The position numbers and the translations under genes were made by a program. Shown here in pieces: positions 25,733-34,632 of a stretch of 64,000 nucleotides of DNA (position 1 is its first letter; every line of letters begins with the position of its first letter). The notes below the pieces were generated by a model. That model worked only from the letters and a program-made list of their open reading frames with translations. It did not search any database and had not been told where the DNA came from. Source of the stretch: Amycolatopsis balhimycina FH 1894 (lineage in GTDB: Bacteria; Actinomycetota; Actinomycetes; Mycobacteriales; Pseudonocardiaceae); the NCBI RefSeq assembly GCF_000384295.1, contig NZ_KB913037.1:5390822-5454821 (forward strand), given 5' to 3'.

Positions 25733-26518
25733 CGCCCCGCGCAGGAACGGGCAGCCGACCAGCCGCCGCAGCTCCGCCGCGAGCTGCGGCGGGCTGTCGA
25801 CGGACTTCGAAAACGCCAGCCGGACGTCGTGGTCGCCCGCGTCGGCCTCGACGCGCAGCCGCAGCCCGAACCGGTCGAGCCCGAGCGGGCGGATCCGGCC
25901 GCCGCGCAGCTCCGCGGGCAGGTGCTTGGCCAGCTGCTCGACGACGTCGGAGTGGTCGCTCTCCAGGTGGCGCAGCCACTGGGCCTCGTAGTCGTGGAAC
26001 GGGTCGGGCGGCGCGGCGCTGAACGTGTGCGGCCGCAGCGAATGCGTGCCTTCGGCGTCGGCGAGCACGAGCGACGCCGGGGTGAGCCGCAGCAACGTCA
26101 CGCCGTGGCCGACGTCGAGGAGCCGCTCGTCCGGCCGCGTCTCGGCGATCGCCACGGCCCGCGCGCGTGCCGACTCCGGCGAGAGCGGCCGCAGCCAGCC
26201 GGTGATCCACAGCAGCCCGCGGATCGGCTCCCGCAGGTCGACCGGGGCCTGGTCGGCGAGCTCGACCATCACGGCCAGCTCGCCGCGCTGGGTCTGCTTC
26301 GCCGCGTGGACCATCGAATGGCCGTCGGGCAGCAGCACGCTGACGCTGCCGCTGGCGTGCACGTGGTGCAGGACCGGGACGACCCGCTCGCCGCCCAGGT
26401 CGGCGCGGTCGCAGGTCGGCAGCAACGACGCGGGGCCGTTGCGGGTCGCGATCGTCTTGGCGCGCTCGGCGGGGTTCGGCGCCGGCGGGCGGCGGATCGA
26501 TGTGGGTGCCTCGGTCAC
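25724..26518 (-). CDS. DUF2470 / haem-utilisation (HugZ-like) protein under IdeR-type control
   Basis: The 264-residue protein has an N-terminal split-barrel-like part (VPVLHHVHASGSVSVLLPDGHSMVHAA, RGELAVMVELADQAPVDLREPIRGLLWITGWLRPL) and a C-terminal DUF2470 domain (LRHLESDHSDVVEQLAKHLPAEL, LGLDRFGLRLRVEADAGDHDVRLAFSKSVDSPPQLAAELRRLVGCPF). Such proteins are tied to haem binding or breakdown. It starts at GTG 26518 behind an excellent AGGAGGTGA site. A near-perfect iron box lies 15 bases upstream of the start, so it should be repressed by iron-loaded IdeR. Confidence 0.85.
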   Translation of the reverse strand: MTEAPTSIRRPPAPNPAERAKTIATRNGPASLLPTCDRADLGGERVVPVLHHVHASGSVSVLLPDGHSMVHAAKQTQRGELAVMVELADQAPVDLREPIRGLLWITGWLRPLSPESARARAVAIAETRPDERLLDVGHGVTLLRLTPASLVLADAEGTHSLRPHTFSAAPPDPFHDYEAQWLRHLESDHSDVVEQLAKHLPAELRGGRIRPLGLDRFGLRLRVEADAGDHDVRLAFSKSVDSPPQLAAELRRLVGCPFLRGASG

Positions 26519-26532
26519 GGCTCACCTCCTAC

Positions 26533-26551
26533 TTAGGTGAGCCTAACCTGA
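26533..26551. promoter_or_regulatory. IdeR/DmdR iron box
   Basis: TTAGGTGAGCCTAACCTGA matches the 19-bp consensus TTAGGTTAGSCTAACCTAA at 17 of 19 positions. It overlaps the promoter-to-ribosome-site region of the DUF2470 gene, which is the position for repression. Confidence 0.82.
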
Positions 26552-26672
26552 ATCGCGCGGTCTGGATAGTCGTGGCGGTCACTTCGCTTCCGCTGATCGG
26601 AGCATCCGGTAACGCCGGTGCCCAGTTCATCGAAAAGGCGGGTATCAGTGCCGACCCGGGTGGGGGCTCAGC

Positions 26673-27698
26673 GTGCCGATCGTCCCGCTTCCCGAACGCG
26701 TGCGCGCGTTCGAGCTCGACCCCGCCATGCCGTCCGGGGCACTGCCGATCTTCGGCGAGTACCTCGACCGCCTCGGCGACACCGCGAACCGGCGGCTGGT
26801 GGCCGGGTTCTTCCTGGTGTTCGGGGTCGCCCAGTTCGTCGCCGGCGCGGGGGTCGCCCTGCCGGTCGGCACGTTCGCGCTGGCCGGCTCGATCGAGGCG
26901 TGGTGGCAGTACCGCGCGTACGCCCACGTGCCCGAGACGCGGCTGAAGCGGGAAGCGTTCCGGAGGGTGGACATCACCGCCGACGGCCTGGTCGCGGCCG
27001 GGCGGACGGTCGGCGTGCGCCTGCCGGACGGCCGGTGGCTGCGCGTCCGGCTCGACGAAGCGCACCGGCTGCTGGTGGCCGGGCACCGGCGGGTCTGGCT
27101 GCTGGGGCGGGGCCCGAAGGTGTTCGTCGGCCTCTCCGGCCTGGTGCGGGTCCGCCGCGCCCGCATCCACGACGCGCCGCCGCCGGGCGCGATGCCGGTG
27201 CCGGAACCCGCCGGGTCCGGTTCACCGAGGCTCGACCCCGTCGTGACCGCGCACCGCCGCCAGCTCGCCCGCGACCTGCGGGCGACGGCGGCGTTCCTGC
27301 TGCTCCTGGCCGGGTTCGCGGCGTGGGTGGCGCTCGGCTTCCCGGTGGTGGGCTGGGCCGCGTGGCCGTTCGGGGCCGGCGCGCTGCTGGGCGCGCTCGC
27401 GGCCGTGCTGCGCTCGTTCGCCCACTACCGCCCCCTGCCGGCCGACCACTGGACGGAGCTGCGCGCGGTGCTCGACGGCCCGGTCCGGATGAGCCGCCGC
27501 GGTTTCGCCCGGCTGAGCGGGCTGACCATGCTGGCCGACGGCCGCGTGGTCCGCTTCCGGCTGCCGAAGGCGGACCCGTCGATGGCCGCCAACATCGCCG
27601 CCACCGGACGGCTGTGGATCGCGGGAGCGCCGAGGCCGGGAGCCGCGAAGACGGGCGTGCCCGGTTACCCGGTGCTGGGCACGGTCTGGCTCGGCTGA
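26673..27698 (+). CDS. Membrane protein of unknown function
   Basis: The 341-residue protein starts at GTG 26673 (MPIVPLPERVRAFELDPAMPSG). It has a first hydrophobic hairpin (RLVAGFFLVFGVAQFVAGAGVALPVGTFALAG), a soluble loop rich in Arg (residues ~90-190), a second hairpin (TAAFLLLLAGFAAWVALGFPVVGWAAWPFGAGALLG) and a soluble C-terminal domain. No enzyme motif is seen and I do not recognise the family. Its end overlaps the convergent LysR gene by 34 bases. Confidence 0.7.
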   Translation: MPIVPLPERVRAFELDPAMPSGALPIFGEYLDRLGDTANRRLVAGFFLVFGVAQFVAGAGVALPVGTFALAGSIEAWWQYRAYAHVPETRLKREAFRRVDITADGLVAAGRTVGVRLPDGRWLRVRLDEAHRLLVAGHRRVWLLGRGPKVFVGLSGLVRVRRARIHDAPPPGAMPVPEPAGSGSPRLDPVVTAHRRQLARDLRATAAFLLLLAGFAAWVALGFPVVGWAAWPFGAGALLGALAAVLRSFAHYRPLPADHWTELRAVLDGPVRMSRRGFARLSGLTMLADGRVVRFRLPKADPSMAANIAATGRLWIAGAPRPGAAKTGVPGYPVLGTVWLG

Positions 27699-28591
27699 GC
27701 GGCCCAGCTCGGCCGCCATGCGCCGGCGACGCGGTCGCTTTTCGCGAGGTGGCGCCGAAGCGCGGTGAGCCCGGGGTGCGCGTTGCCCCGCCGCCACACC
27801 AGCGAATGCGGGTACACCGGCACGGGCTCTTCGATCGGCACGCGCCGCAGGTCGTACCCGGGCGGCCACAACACCCGGCTACCCGCCCCGACCAGGGTCG
27901 CCACCTCCGGCGACGCCGCGATCGTGTCCAGCACCACCTCGGTACCGAAGTTCGGTCCGGCCGCGTCGATCCCCAGGCCGAACGCGGCCGCGAACTCGGC
28001 GTAGTACGCGCCCCACTCGGTTCCGGGCACTACCCCGGGCATCCAGATCCGATGCCCGGCCAGCTCGGCCGGAGCCACCGAGCGCGATTCGGCCAGCGGG
28101 TGCACGGGTCCGCACAACAGCTGGATCGGCTCGTCGAGCACCCACTGGGCATCGAGGTCCTCGGGTAGCGCGACGACCGCGCGGAACGACGCATCGATCG
28201 AGCCGTCCCGGATCGCGGCGATCGCGGTGTCGAAGAGCGTCGCGACCTCCAGCGCGATGTCCGGGTGCGCCTCGTGGAATCCGCGCAGCAACGTGGCCGG
28301 GCACAGCCGCCGGCCGATGACGTCGACCCGGAGCGGCCCGGTGCGCACCGACGCGAGCGCTCGCAGTTCGGCCGACAGCAGCTCGCGGGCGTGCGGCAGG
28401 AAGGCCGCGCCGTCCCCGGTGAGCACGGCGCCGCGGGCGGTGCGCGTGAACAGCCGCACCCCGAGCGACTTCTCCAGCGCGGCAATGCGCTTCGAGACGG
28501 CTTGCTGCGTGATCGACAGGTCGGTGGCGGCGTCCTGGAACCGGCCCGCCTCCACGACGGCGACGAAGGTGCGCACGGCATCGAGGTCCAC
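27665..28591 (-). CDS. LysR family transcriptional regulator
   Basis: The ~308-residue protein begins MDLDAVRTFVAVVEAGRFQDAATDLSITQQAVSKRIAALE, a clear LysR winged helix-turn-helix, followed by a substrate-binding domain (LRVDVIGRRLCPATLLRGFHEAHPDIALEV, IWMPGVVPGTEWGAYYAEF). GTG 28591 fits the family start; GTG 28612 would add seven residues. It is divergent from an MFS exporter gene, with a 15-bp palindrome between, so it likely controls that exporter. The inducer is unknown. Confidence 0.9.
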   Translation of the reverse strand: MDLDAVRTFVAVVEAGRFQDAATDLSITQQAVSKRIAALEKSLGVRLFTRTARGAVLTGDGAAFLPHARELLSAELRALASVRTGPLRVDVIGRRLCPATLLRGFHEAHPDIALEVATLFDTAIAAIRDGSIDASFRAVVALPEDLDAQWVLDEPIQLLCGPVHPLAESRSVAPAELAGHRIWMPGVVPGTEWGAYYAEFAAAFGLGIDAAGPNFGTEVVLDTIAASPEVATLVGAGSRVLWPPGYDLRRVPIEEPVPVYPHSLVWRRGNAHPGLTALRRHLAKSDRVAGAWRPSWAAQPSQTVPSTG

Positions 28592-28610
28592 GGCGACCGA
28601 CTCTAGATTC

Positions 28611-28625
28611 ACAACGCGGCGTTGT
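28611..28625. promoter_or_regulatory. Candidate LysR operator (ACAACGC-G-GCGTTGT)
   Basis: A perfect 15-bp palindrome with one central base lies at the start region of the LysR gene, in the short gap before the MFS gene. Divergent LysR-target pairs usually carry the regulator site here. Confidence 0.5.
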
Positions 28626-28686
28626 GGCTCGCCGCCGCGTCGGTTGTTTGCCCCGCGCGGCCGTTCCCGGCTTTGATCTCCCGGTG

Positions 28687-29898
28687 ATGCGCGGGCGGTC
28701 GCTGGGGCCGCGGTTCAGGTGGCTCTGGTCGGCTTACGCCGTGAGCGCGTTCGGTACGTGGCTCAGCTTCGGTGCGTTCCCCCTGCTGGCCATCCTCGTG
28801 CTGCGCGCCGGGCCCGCGGCCGTCTCGGCGCTCGCCGCCGTCGGGCCGGCCGTCGGTGCGCTCGTGGCCGTGCCGCTGGGCCCGTGGGTCGACCGGCGCC
28901 GCAAGCGGCCCGTGATGATGGCCATGGACCTCGTCCGGTTCGCCGCGCTGATCAGCGTGCCGGCCTGCTACGCCGTCGGCTTGCTGAGCTTCGCCCAGCT
29001 CCTCGCGGTCTCCGTGGTCGTCGCCGCGGCGGACATCACCTTCACCTCCGCGAGCGGCGCCTTCCTCAAGGGACTGGTGCCGCCCGAAGACCTGCTCGTG
29101 GCGAACGGCCGGTTCGAGTCCACCAACTGGACCGCCACCGCGCTCGGCCCGCCGCTCGGCGGGGCGGCGTTCGCGCTGTTCGGGCCGGTGACATCGGTGG
29201 TCGCCAACGCCGTCAGCTTCCTGCTTTCCGCGCTCGGGATCCGCGAGATCGGCGGAGGCGAGCCACGCCCGCGCACCGCGGCCCGGCTGCGCGCGCGGGA
29301 TCTGTCCGACGGGTGGCGCTTCCTGCTGAAACACCCGGGACTGCGGCCGCTGCTCTTCAACGCCATGGTGTTCAACGGCCTGGTCATGGGCATCGACCCG
29401 CTGCTCGCCGTGCTGATGCTGAGCCGGCTCGGGTTCACGCCGTGGCAGTACGGCCTCGCGTTCGCCGTCCCGTGTCTCGGCGGGCTGGCCGGCTCGCGCC
29501 TCACCCCACGGCTCGTGGAGCACTTCGGGCGGCACCCCGTCCTGGTGACGGCCGGCGCGGTCAGGGCGTGCTGGCTGCTCGCCCTGGCCTTCACCCCGGC
29601 CGGCCCCGGCGGGCTGGTGTACGTCATGGTCGTCGAGCTCGGCCTGATCGTCAGCTGCAGCGTCTTCAACCCGGTGCTCGTGACCTACCGGCTGGAGCAG
29701 CTCCCGGCCGACCGTGTCGCGCGGACCCTGTCGGCGTGGTCGGTCAGCACCAAGGCGGCGATCGCCGCCCTGACCGCGATCTGGGGTGTGCTCGCCGGCT
29801 TCACCGGCCCGCGGATGGCGATCGGGATCGCCGGGGTCCTGGTGCTGGCGACGCCGTTGCTGCTGCCCCGCCGCGACCGGACACCGGTGGCCGCCTAA
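28687..29898 (+). CDS. MFS transporter
   Basis: The 403-residue protein has ~12 membrane helices and the MFS motif A-like loop GPWVDRRRKRPVMMAMD between helices 2 and 3. The opening (GPRFRWLWSAYAVSAFGTWLSFGAFPLLAIL) resembles the macrolide/enterobactin exporter subgroup (MefA/EntS-like). A drug or siderophore export role is possible; the substrate is not readable. ATG 28687 is used. The neighbouring divergent LysR gene is its likely regulator. It overlaps the end of the convergent coiled-coil gene by 4 bases. Confidence 0.88.
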   Translation: MRGRSLGPRFRWLWSAYAVSAFGTWLSFGAFPLLAILVLRAGPAAVSALAAVGPAVGALVAVPLGPWVDRRRKRPVMMAMDLVRFAALISVPACYAVGLLSFAQLLAVSVVVAAADITFTSASGAFLKGLVPPEDLLVANGRFESTNWTATALGPPLGGAAFALFGPVTSVVANAVSFLLSALGIREIGGGEPRPRTAARLRARDLSDGWRFLLKHPGLRPLLFNAMVFNGLVMGIDPLLAVLMLSRLGFTPWQYGLAFAVPCLGGLAGSRLTPRLVEHFGRHPVLVTAGAVRACWLLALAFTPAGPGGLVYVMVVELGLIVSCSVFNPVLVTYRLEQLPADRVARTLSAWSVSTKAAIAALTAIWGVLAGFTGPRMAIGIAGVLVLATPLLLPRRDRTPVAA

Positions 29899-30632
29899 CC
29901 CAGCGACCTCCGCGTCGCCTGCTCGGTTTCGAGGACGCCCTGCCGGATGCCCTCCAGCTGGTCGCTCAGCTCCCGGACGGCGCCGGTGTCCACGGCGACG
30001 TCCGTGGTCGCCGCCGTCAGCTCCGCCACCCGCGCCACCAGGCTGTCCAGGCCGAGCGCGCCGGACTGCAGCTGGGCCAGCAGCTTGTCCCGGGCGCCGG
30101 AAAGCCGCGCGTGCACGTCCGCCTGGGCCTGGACCGCCGTCAGCGCCTGTTCGAGGTCGCCGCGCACCTCGGGGTTCGCGGTGCGCAGCTCACGCTGCAG
30201 CCGGCGGCGTTCGTGCGCGACGGCGTCGAGGTCGACCCGGGAGAGGGCGTTGCCGGTCGCCGAAGCACGGCCGGCCAGCCGCCGCAGTGTCGAGAGCGTC
30301 TCCTGGACCACCGGCTCCATGTCCGCGACGCGCTCGGCGAGCGGGCCCGTGGCGAGGGATTCGCTCAGCGAGACGAACCCGTCGGCCGCGCTCTCGGCCC
30401 GGTTCAGCCAGTTCGCCTCGGCCGATCCGGACGCGACGTCGAGCACCCGTGCTTCGCGCGGTGCAGGCTCCTTCTCGCGGGTTGCGACCGCCACGCCCGC
30501 CCGCGCGGCGAGTACCGCCACCCCGACCCCGACAGCGGCGACGACCGGCAGCTGCACGGCCCACGCCGCCCCGGCCGACGTGGCGGCGATCAGCAGCCCC
30601 CACGGTTCGGCGAGCTCACGGGCGAACTTCAT
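29895..30632 (-). CDS. Membrane-anchored coiled-coil protein
   Basis: The 245-residue protein has one or two N-terminal membrane segments (WGLLIAATSAGAAWAVQLPVVAAVGVGVAVLAARAGVAV) and a long, heptad-rich, charged region from ~70 to the end (SLSESLATGPLAERVADMEPVVQETLSTLRRLA, ARVAELTAATTDVAVDTGAVRELSDQLEGIRQGVLETEQ). No catalytic motif is seen. Its start overlaps the stop of the solute-binding/VWA gene in TGATG, so the two are translated together and probably act together at the membrane. Confidence 0.75.
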   Translation of the reverse strand: MKFARELAEPWGLLIAATSAGAAWAVQLPVVAAVGVGVAVLAARAGVAVATREKEPAPREARVLDVASGSAEANWLNRAESAADGFVSLSESLATGPLAERVADMEPVVQETLSTLRRLAGRASATGNALSRVDLDAVAHERRRLQRELRTANPEVRGDLEQALTAVQAQADVHARLSGARDKLLAQLQSGALGLDSLVARVAELTAATTDVAVDTGAVRELSDQLEGIRQGVLETEQATRRSLG

Positions 30633-32440
30633 CAGAAATTGGAAATCACGGAAGTGAACACCTGGTTGATCGAGTCCGGTTTGGACGAATCGTACTCCGA
30701 ACCCGCCGTCGCTTCCGCGATCTGCTTCAGCACGTCCTGGTCGGCGTCCGAGCCGTAGGCGATCGTGAACAGCCGGACCGACTCCGCGTTGCCCTCCGGG
30801 TGCAGCTGCGGCACCAGGTGCTCGAGGTCGATGCCGCCGGAGTCCTCGTTGCGGCCGTCGGTGAGCACCACGACCGCGTTGATCGCCGACGGGTCGAGGT
30901 GGGCCTTCATGTACTCGTACGCGGCCAGCGACGAGTCGTACAACCCCGTACCGGACTGGGGCGTCAGCCCGCTGAGCCGCATCGCGAGGGTTTCCTTGCC
31001 GTTCGGGCCGAGCGGCTGAACCGGGAGCAGCTCCTGGTAGTCCTTGTCACCGTCGAGCCGGGTCGAGAACTGCCACAGCCCGACCTGGTCCCGCGGCACG
31101 AACTGGCCGAGCGAGTCGATCGCGGCCTGCTTCGCCAGGTCGATCTTGCTCTTGCCGGTGCCCCTCACCTCGTCGCCCATCGAGCCCGAGACGTCGACCA
31201 CGAGCAGCACGTTCGCCTTCTTGCGCAGATCCGTCCACGAGGCCAGCAGCTTCGCCAGCACCGACGGCGACGGCGGCCGCAGGAAGGTGATCTTCGCGTC
31301 CGGCTGGACGCCGTTGGCCGTGGTCACCTGCGGGCCCGGCTTGCCGTCGAACGACCGGAAGCCCAGCGCGGCGAACTTCGCCTGCGTCTCGTCCATGCGC
31401 AGGTAGCCGAGGAAGTCCGCGGCGATCTGCTTGCGCGTCGGGTCGGCCCAGTTCAGCGTGACGAACGGGTGGTCGGAGTTCAGCGTCCCGTCACTGGGGT
31501 AGATCGCCACGAGCGGGACCTTCGGCGGCGCGTGCTGCCCGACCTTGGCCGGGTCGTTCGTCGGGTTGCCCTGGTTGTAGCCGATCAGCGAGCTCTCCTC
31601 GACGGTCACCGCCGAGATGTAGGACAGCGCCGCGCCCTTGTCGTCGGCCTTCTGCAGGTTTGTCAGGAACGTCAGCGTGTTGTCGCCGTAGTGCACGATC
31701 GCCTGCTCGATGTTCGTGACGAACTGCTTGGCTTCGGGCTTCTCGAGTGCGGCCGCGGTGAGGTCGGACGACGTGCCGGTGGCCGCGTAGTACGCGCCGA
31801 TGGTCGCGTTCAGCCCGGCGGTGGAGATGTTCGGGTTCGTCTTGCCGAGCCGGAACCTGCCCCACTCCGGGTGGCCGTACTTCGCCCAGCCCGCCGGGTC
31901 GGTCGCCAGCGTGGCGAGGTCCTTCCAGCCGATCGGCTTCGCCGGCCAGCCCAGCGCCTCGGCCATCGGCTTCGGCATCGCGACGGTCAGCGGCGAGTTC
32001 GCGATCGACTGCGGGTCGCCGTCGGGCACGATCGACCCGGTGTCGCCCTTCGCGTTGACCCGCAGGAGGTTGATCCAGGCGCTCGCGGCCGGCGTCCAGA
32101 CGTCCGGGCGGGGGCCGTCGGTGGCTTCGTTCCAGCCTTTCGCCAGCGCCAGCATCGTCACGCCGGACGACTTCGACCGGACGACCACGTCGACGCAGTG
32201 CCCCGCCACCGTCCGTCCGGAGTAGGCCTTCGCGGCTTCTTGGACGATTCCGACCTTTTCCGGAGAAGAAGCGACGTTGAGCGCGATGGCGTCCGCACCC
32301 GAGCACTTCGGCGCGTCGGCCTCGTCGCTCGGGCCGCTGGTCCAGTACCGAATTCCGATGATCAGCCCGACGGCGACCACGATCGCGGCCAGGAACGGGA
32401 GAATCTTTCTCTTGCGCCGCGCTGGTTGGGAATTGATCAT
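30632..32440 (-). CDS. Extracytoplasmic solute-binding domain fused to a VWA domain
   Basis: The 602-residue protein has a basic N-terminus (MINSQPARRKRKILPF), one membrane anchor (LAAIVVAVGLIIGIRYW), a type 2 periplasmic-binding-like domain (~45-390; ALNVASSPEKVGIVQEAAKAYSG, GRPDVWTPAASAWINLL-type stretches, PNISTAGLNATIGAYYAATG) and a C-terminal VWA domain with the MIDAS motif DVSGSMGDE and second-shell TDGRNED. GGGAGGG precedes ATG 32440. Such fusions occur in actinomycetes, but the role is not established; ligand sensing or adhesion at the cell surface is plausible. It has no ABC permease partner. Confidence 0.82.
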   Translation of the reverse strand: MINSQPARRKRKILPFLAAIVVAVGLIIGIRYWTSGPSDEADAPKCSGADAIALNVASSPEKVGIVQEAAKAYSGRTVAGHCVDVVVRSKSSGVTMLALAKGWNEATDGPRPDVWTPAASAWINLLRVNAKGDTGSIVPDGDPQSIANSPLTVAMPKPMAEALGWPAKPIGWKDLATLATDPAGWAKYGHPEWGRFRLGKTNPNISTAGLNATIGAYYAATGTSSDLTAAALEKPEAKQFVTNIEQAIVHYGDNTLTFLTNLQKADDKGAALSYISAVTVEESSLIGYNQGNPTNDPAKVGQHAPPKVPLVAIYPSDGTLNSDHPFVTLNWADPTRKQIAADFLGYLRMDETQAKFAALGFRSFDGKPGPQVTTANGVQPDAKITFLRPPSPSVLAKLLASWTDLRKKANVLLVVDVSGSMGDEVRGTGKSKIDLAKQAAIDSLGQFVPRDQVGLWQFSTRLDGDKDYQELLPVQPLGPNGKETLAMRLSGLTPQSGTGLYDSSLAAYEYMKAHLDPSAINAVVVLTDGRNEDSGGIDLEHLVPQLHPEGNAESVRLFTIAYGSDADQDVLKQIAEATAGSEYDSSKPDSINQVFTSVISNF

Positions 32441-32522
32441 CGAACCCTCCCGCTTCGCCACCCGGAATTTCATTATCCGGGCGCGGGAACGGAGATGGGA
32501 CGGTATTTCCGAAACTTGATTA

Positions 32523-33692
32523 TCACTTAGGGCTGCGACCCGACCACGTCCACGCGTAGCCGGGGTCTTCGGACGCCTCGGCGGCTTCGCCGAGGTCCAG
32601 CGGCGCGAACGTGTCGACCATGACCGCGGTCTCGTCGAAGAACTCCGCGCCGATCGACGCCTCGGCCGCGCCCGGCTGCGGGCCGTGCGTGAAGCCGGAC
32701 GGGTGCAGCGAGAGCGAGCCGATCCCGATCCCCGAGCCCTTCCGCGCCTCGTAGTTGCCGCGCACGTAGAACATCAGCTCGTCGGAGTCGACGTTCGCGT
32801 GGTTGTACGGCACCGGGATCGCGTCTTCGTGGTAGTCGACCTTCCGCGGGCAGAAGGAGCAGACGACGAAGTTCGGGCCCTCGAACGTCTGGTGCACGGG
32901 CGGCGGCTGGTGCACGCGGCCGGTGATCGGCTCGAAGTCGTCGATGGAGAACGCCCACGGGTAGAGGCAGCCGTCCCAGCCGACGACGTCGAACGGGTGG
33001 GTCGCGTAGGTGTACCGCGTCAGCCCGGCGCGGTGCCGCACGAGCACCTCGACGTCCTCGCCGTCTTCCAGCAGCGGCTCGGACGGCCCGCGGATGTCGC
33101 GCTCGCAGTACGGCGCGTGCTCGAGGAACTGCCCCTTCGCCGAGAGGTAGCGCTTCGGCGGCCCGATGTGCCCGCGCGCCTCCAGCGTGAAGAGGTGGAC
33201 CTCGCCGTGGGGGAGGACGCGGTAGGTGCACGACGTCGGGATCACGAGGTAGTCGCCGTCGCCGACCTCGAGGCGGCCGTAGATCGTCTCGACGGTCGCG
33301 GAGCCGCCCTGGACGTAGAACAGCTCGTCGCCGGCCGCGTTGCGGTACAGCGGGCTGGGCGCGGTCGCCGTGACGAACCCGATGGTGACGTCGGCGTTGC
33401 CGAACAGCCGGCGGCGGTCGGTCACCGCGTCGGCCTCGCCGCCGAACTTGAGGTCCTGGGTCTTGAAGGCCCGCGGCTTGAGCGGGTGGTTCGGGGTGAG
33501 CGAGCCGCGGTCCTCCTCGACCGCGACGGCGTCGACGATCGCCGTCGGCAGGCCGCGGTGGTAGAGCAGCGCGGAGTCCGCGGAGAAGCCCTCGACGCCC
33601 ATCAGCTCCTCGGCGTAGAGCCCACCGTCCGGCTTCCGGAACGCGGTGTGCCGCTTGTGCGGGATCTCGCCTACTTGCCGGTAGTAAGGCAT
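32523..33692 (-). CDS. hmgA: Homogentisate 1,2-dioxygenase
   Basis: The 389-residue cupin-fold enzyme opens the ring of homogentisate to maleylacetoacetate in tyrosine/phenylalanine breakdown. It starts MPYYRQVGEIPHKRHTAFR and has PWAFSIDDFEPITGR, the metal-ligand region YNHANVDSDELMFYVRG and LHPSGFTHGPQPGAAE. The actinobacterial enzymes of this size lack part of the eukaryotic N-terminus. GAAGGGG precedes ATG 33692. Fumarylacetoacetase and HPPD genes are not in the window. It is divergent from an unknown gene and an IclR regulator that probably belong to the same locus. Confidence 0.92.
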   Translation of the reverse strand: MPYYRQVGEIPHKRHTAFRKPDGGLYAEELMGVEGFSADSALLYHRGLPTAIVDAVAVEEDRGSLTPNHPLKPRAFKTQDLKFGGEADAVTDRRRLFGNADVTIGFVTATAPSPLYRNAAGDELFYVQGGSATVETIYGRLEVGDGDYLVIPTSCTYRVLPHGEVHLFTLEARGHIGPPKRYLSAKGQFLEHAPYCERDIRGPSEPLLEDGEDVEVLVRHRAGLTRYTYATHPFDVVGWDGCLYPWAFSIDDFEPITGRVHQPPPVHQTFEGPNFVVCSFCPRKVDYHEDAIPVPYNHANVDSDELMFYVRGNYEARKGSGIGIGSLSLHPSGFTHGPQPGAAEASIGAEFFDETAVMVDTFAPLDLGEAAEASEDPGYAWTWSGRSPK

Positions 33693-33711
33693 CGACGTCC
33701 CCTTCTGACGT

Positions 33712-33726
33712 GTTCGTTGTGCGAAC
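33712..33726. promoter_or_regulatory. Candidate IclR operator GTTCG-N5-CGAAC
   Basis: GTTCGTTGTGCGAAC lies 20 bases before the hmgA start and is symmetric. A second exact palindrome, ACGCTA-C-TAGCGT, is at 33746-33758. Both sit in the gap between hmgA and the unknown-gene/IclR pair. Confidence 0.5.
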
Positions 33727-33756
33727 GATTTTGTCCTGATGTCGTACGCTACTAGC

Positions 33757-34632
33757 GTGTCATTCGTGTCAAGCGCTGTGGAACTCACTCCCCCCGGCCC
33801 CCGTGGAATTCCTCCCCTGTTCGCGAGGCTCGTCGACGACTCGGCGCTGTTCCCTCCGGGCGATGCGGCCATGCCCGAAGCACTGCGCGCGCACTTCGCG
33901 AGCCGGGAGTCCGAACACGCCGGTGTACTGGGGGTTTTCCTCTGTCAGGCGTCCCGGCTGCCGGAGCTGATCACCGAGCTGATCAAGATCAAGCCGAAGC
34001 AGCCGCTGCCCCTGTCGCTGATCATCGACACCGGCCTCGGCGGCGTCCCGAAGGCGATCTCGATCGTCGAATCACGCAGCGAGCTGCTCGCGCTGCGGAT
34101 GGTCGAGATGCCGGCGCCGTCGGACGTCGACGAAGTGTGGCTGGAGCGCGTCTCGGAGTTCGTCCCCGAGGACGTCATCCGGGTGGTCGAGCCGCGGCGC
34201 GGCGTCGGCTGGCTCGACGGCGTGCGCAAGGTGATCGAGCACGGCAGCTGGCCGAAGATCCGCTGCGGCGGCCAGGCGGGCGAGAACTTCCCCAGCGTCG
34301 ACGAGGTGGCGGACTTCCTCGCTGTCGTCAGCGGGGCGGCCGGGGCGTCGTTCAAGGCGACGAACAGCCTGCACCGCGCGGTCCGGCACACCGACCCCGG
34401 CACCGGGTTCGTGCACCACGGCTTCCTGAACCTGCTCGTGGCCTCCGCGCGCAGCCTCGCCGGCGGCGACGTCCGGGGTGCGCTGGAGTCGACCGACGCC
34501 GAGGCATTGGCCGACGAGGCCCGTGCGTTGTCCGAGCCCGCGGCGAAGGCCGTGCGGTCGCTCTTCGCCTCCTACGCGGCGGCGTCGTTCGAGGAGCCGG
34601 TCGCCGACCTGGGCGAACTCGGCTTGCTGTGA
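33757..34632 (+). CDS. Hypothetical protein of the hmgA locus
   Basis: The ~291-residue protein has the start region ELTPPGPRGIPPLFARLVDDSALFPPGDAAMPEAL, then PLSLIIDTGLGGVPKAI, IRCGGQAGENFPSVDEVADFLAVVSGA and FKATNSLHRAVRHTDPGTGFVHHGFLNLL. The alternating strands and the RCGG and FK(A)T motifs give it the feel of a (beta/alpha)8 barrel, but no family is recognised. The start is uncertain: ATG 33739 overlaps a palindrome, and GTGs at 33757, 33766 and 33778 are alternatives. It overlaps the IclR gene in GTGA, so the two are coupled. Confidence 0.75.
   Translation: MSFVSSAVELTPPGPRGIPPLFARLVDDSALFPPGDAAMPEALRAHFASRESEHAGVLGVFLCQASRLPELITELIKIKPKQPLPLSLIIDTGLGGVPKAISIVESRSELLALRMVEMPAPSDVDEVWLERVSEFVPEDVIRVVEPRRGVGWLDGVRKVIEHGSWPKIRCGGQAGENFPSVDEVADFLAVVSGAAGASFKATNSLHRAVRHTDPGTGFVHHGFLNLLVASARSLAGGDVRGALESTDAEALADEARALSEPAAKAVRSLFASYAAASFEEPVADLGELGLL

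Noticed and set aside
29786..32530. 914-codon plus-strand open frame
   Set aside because: It is antisense to the solute-binding/VWA gene; composition is typical of a shadow frame.
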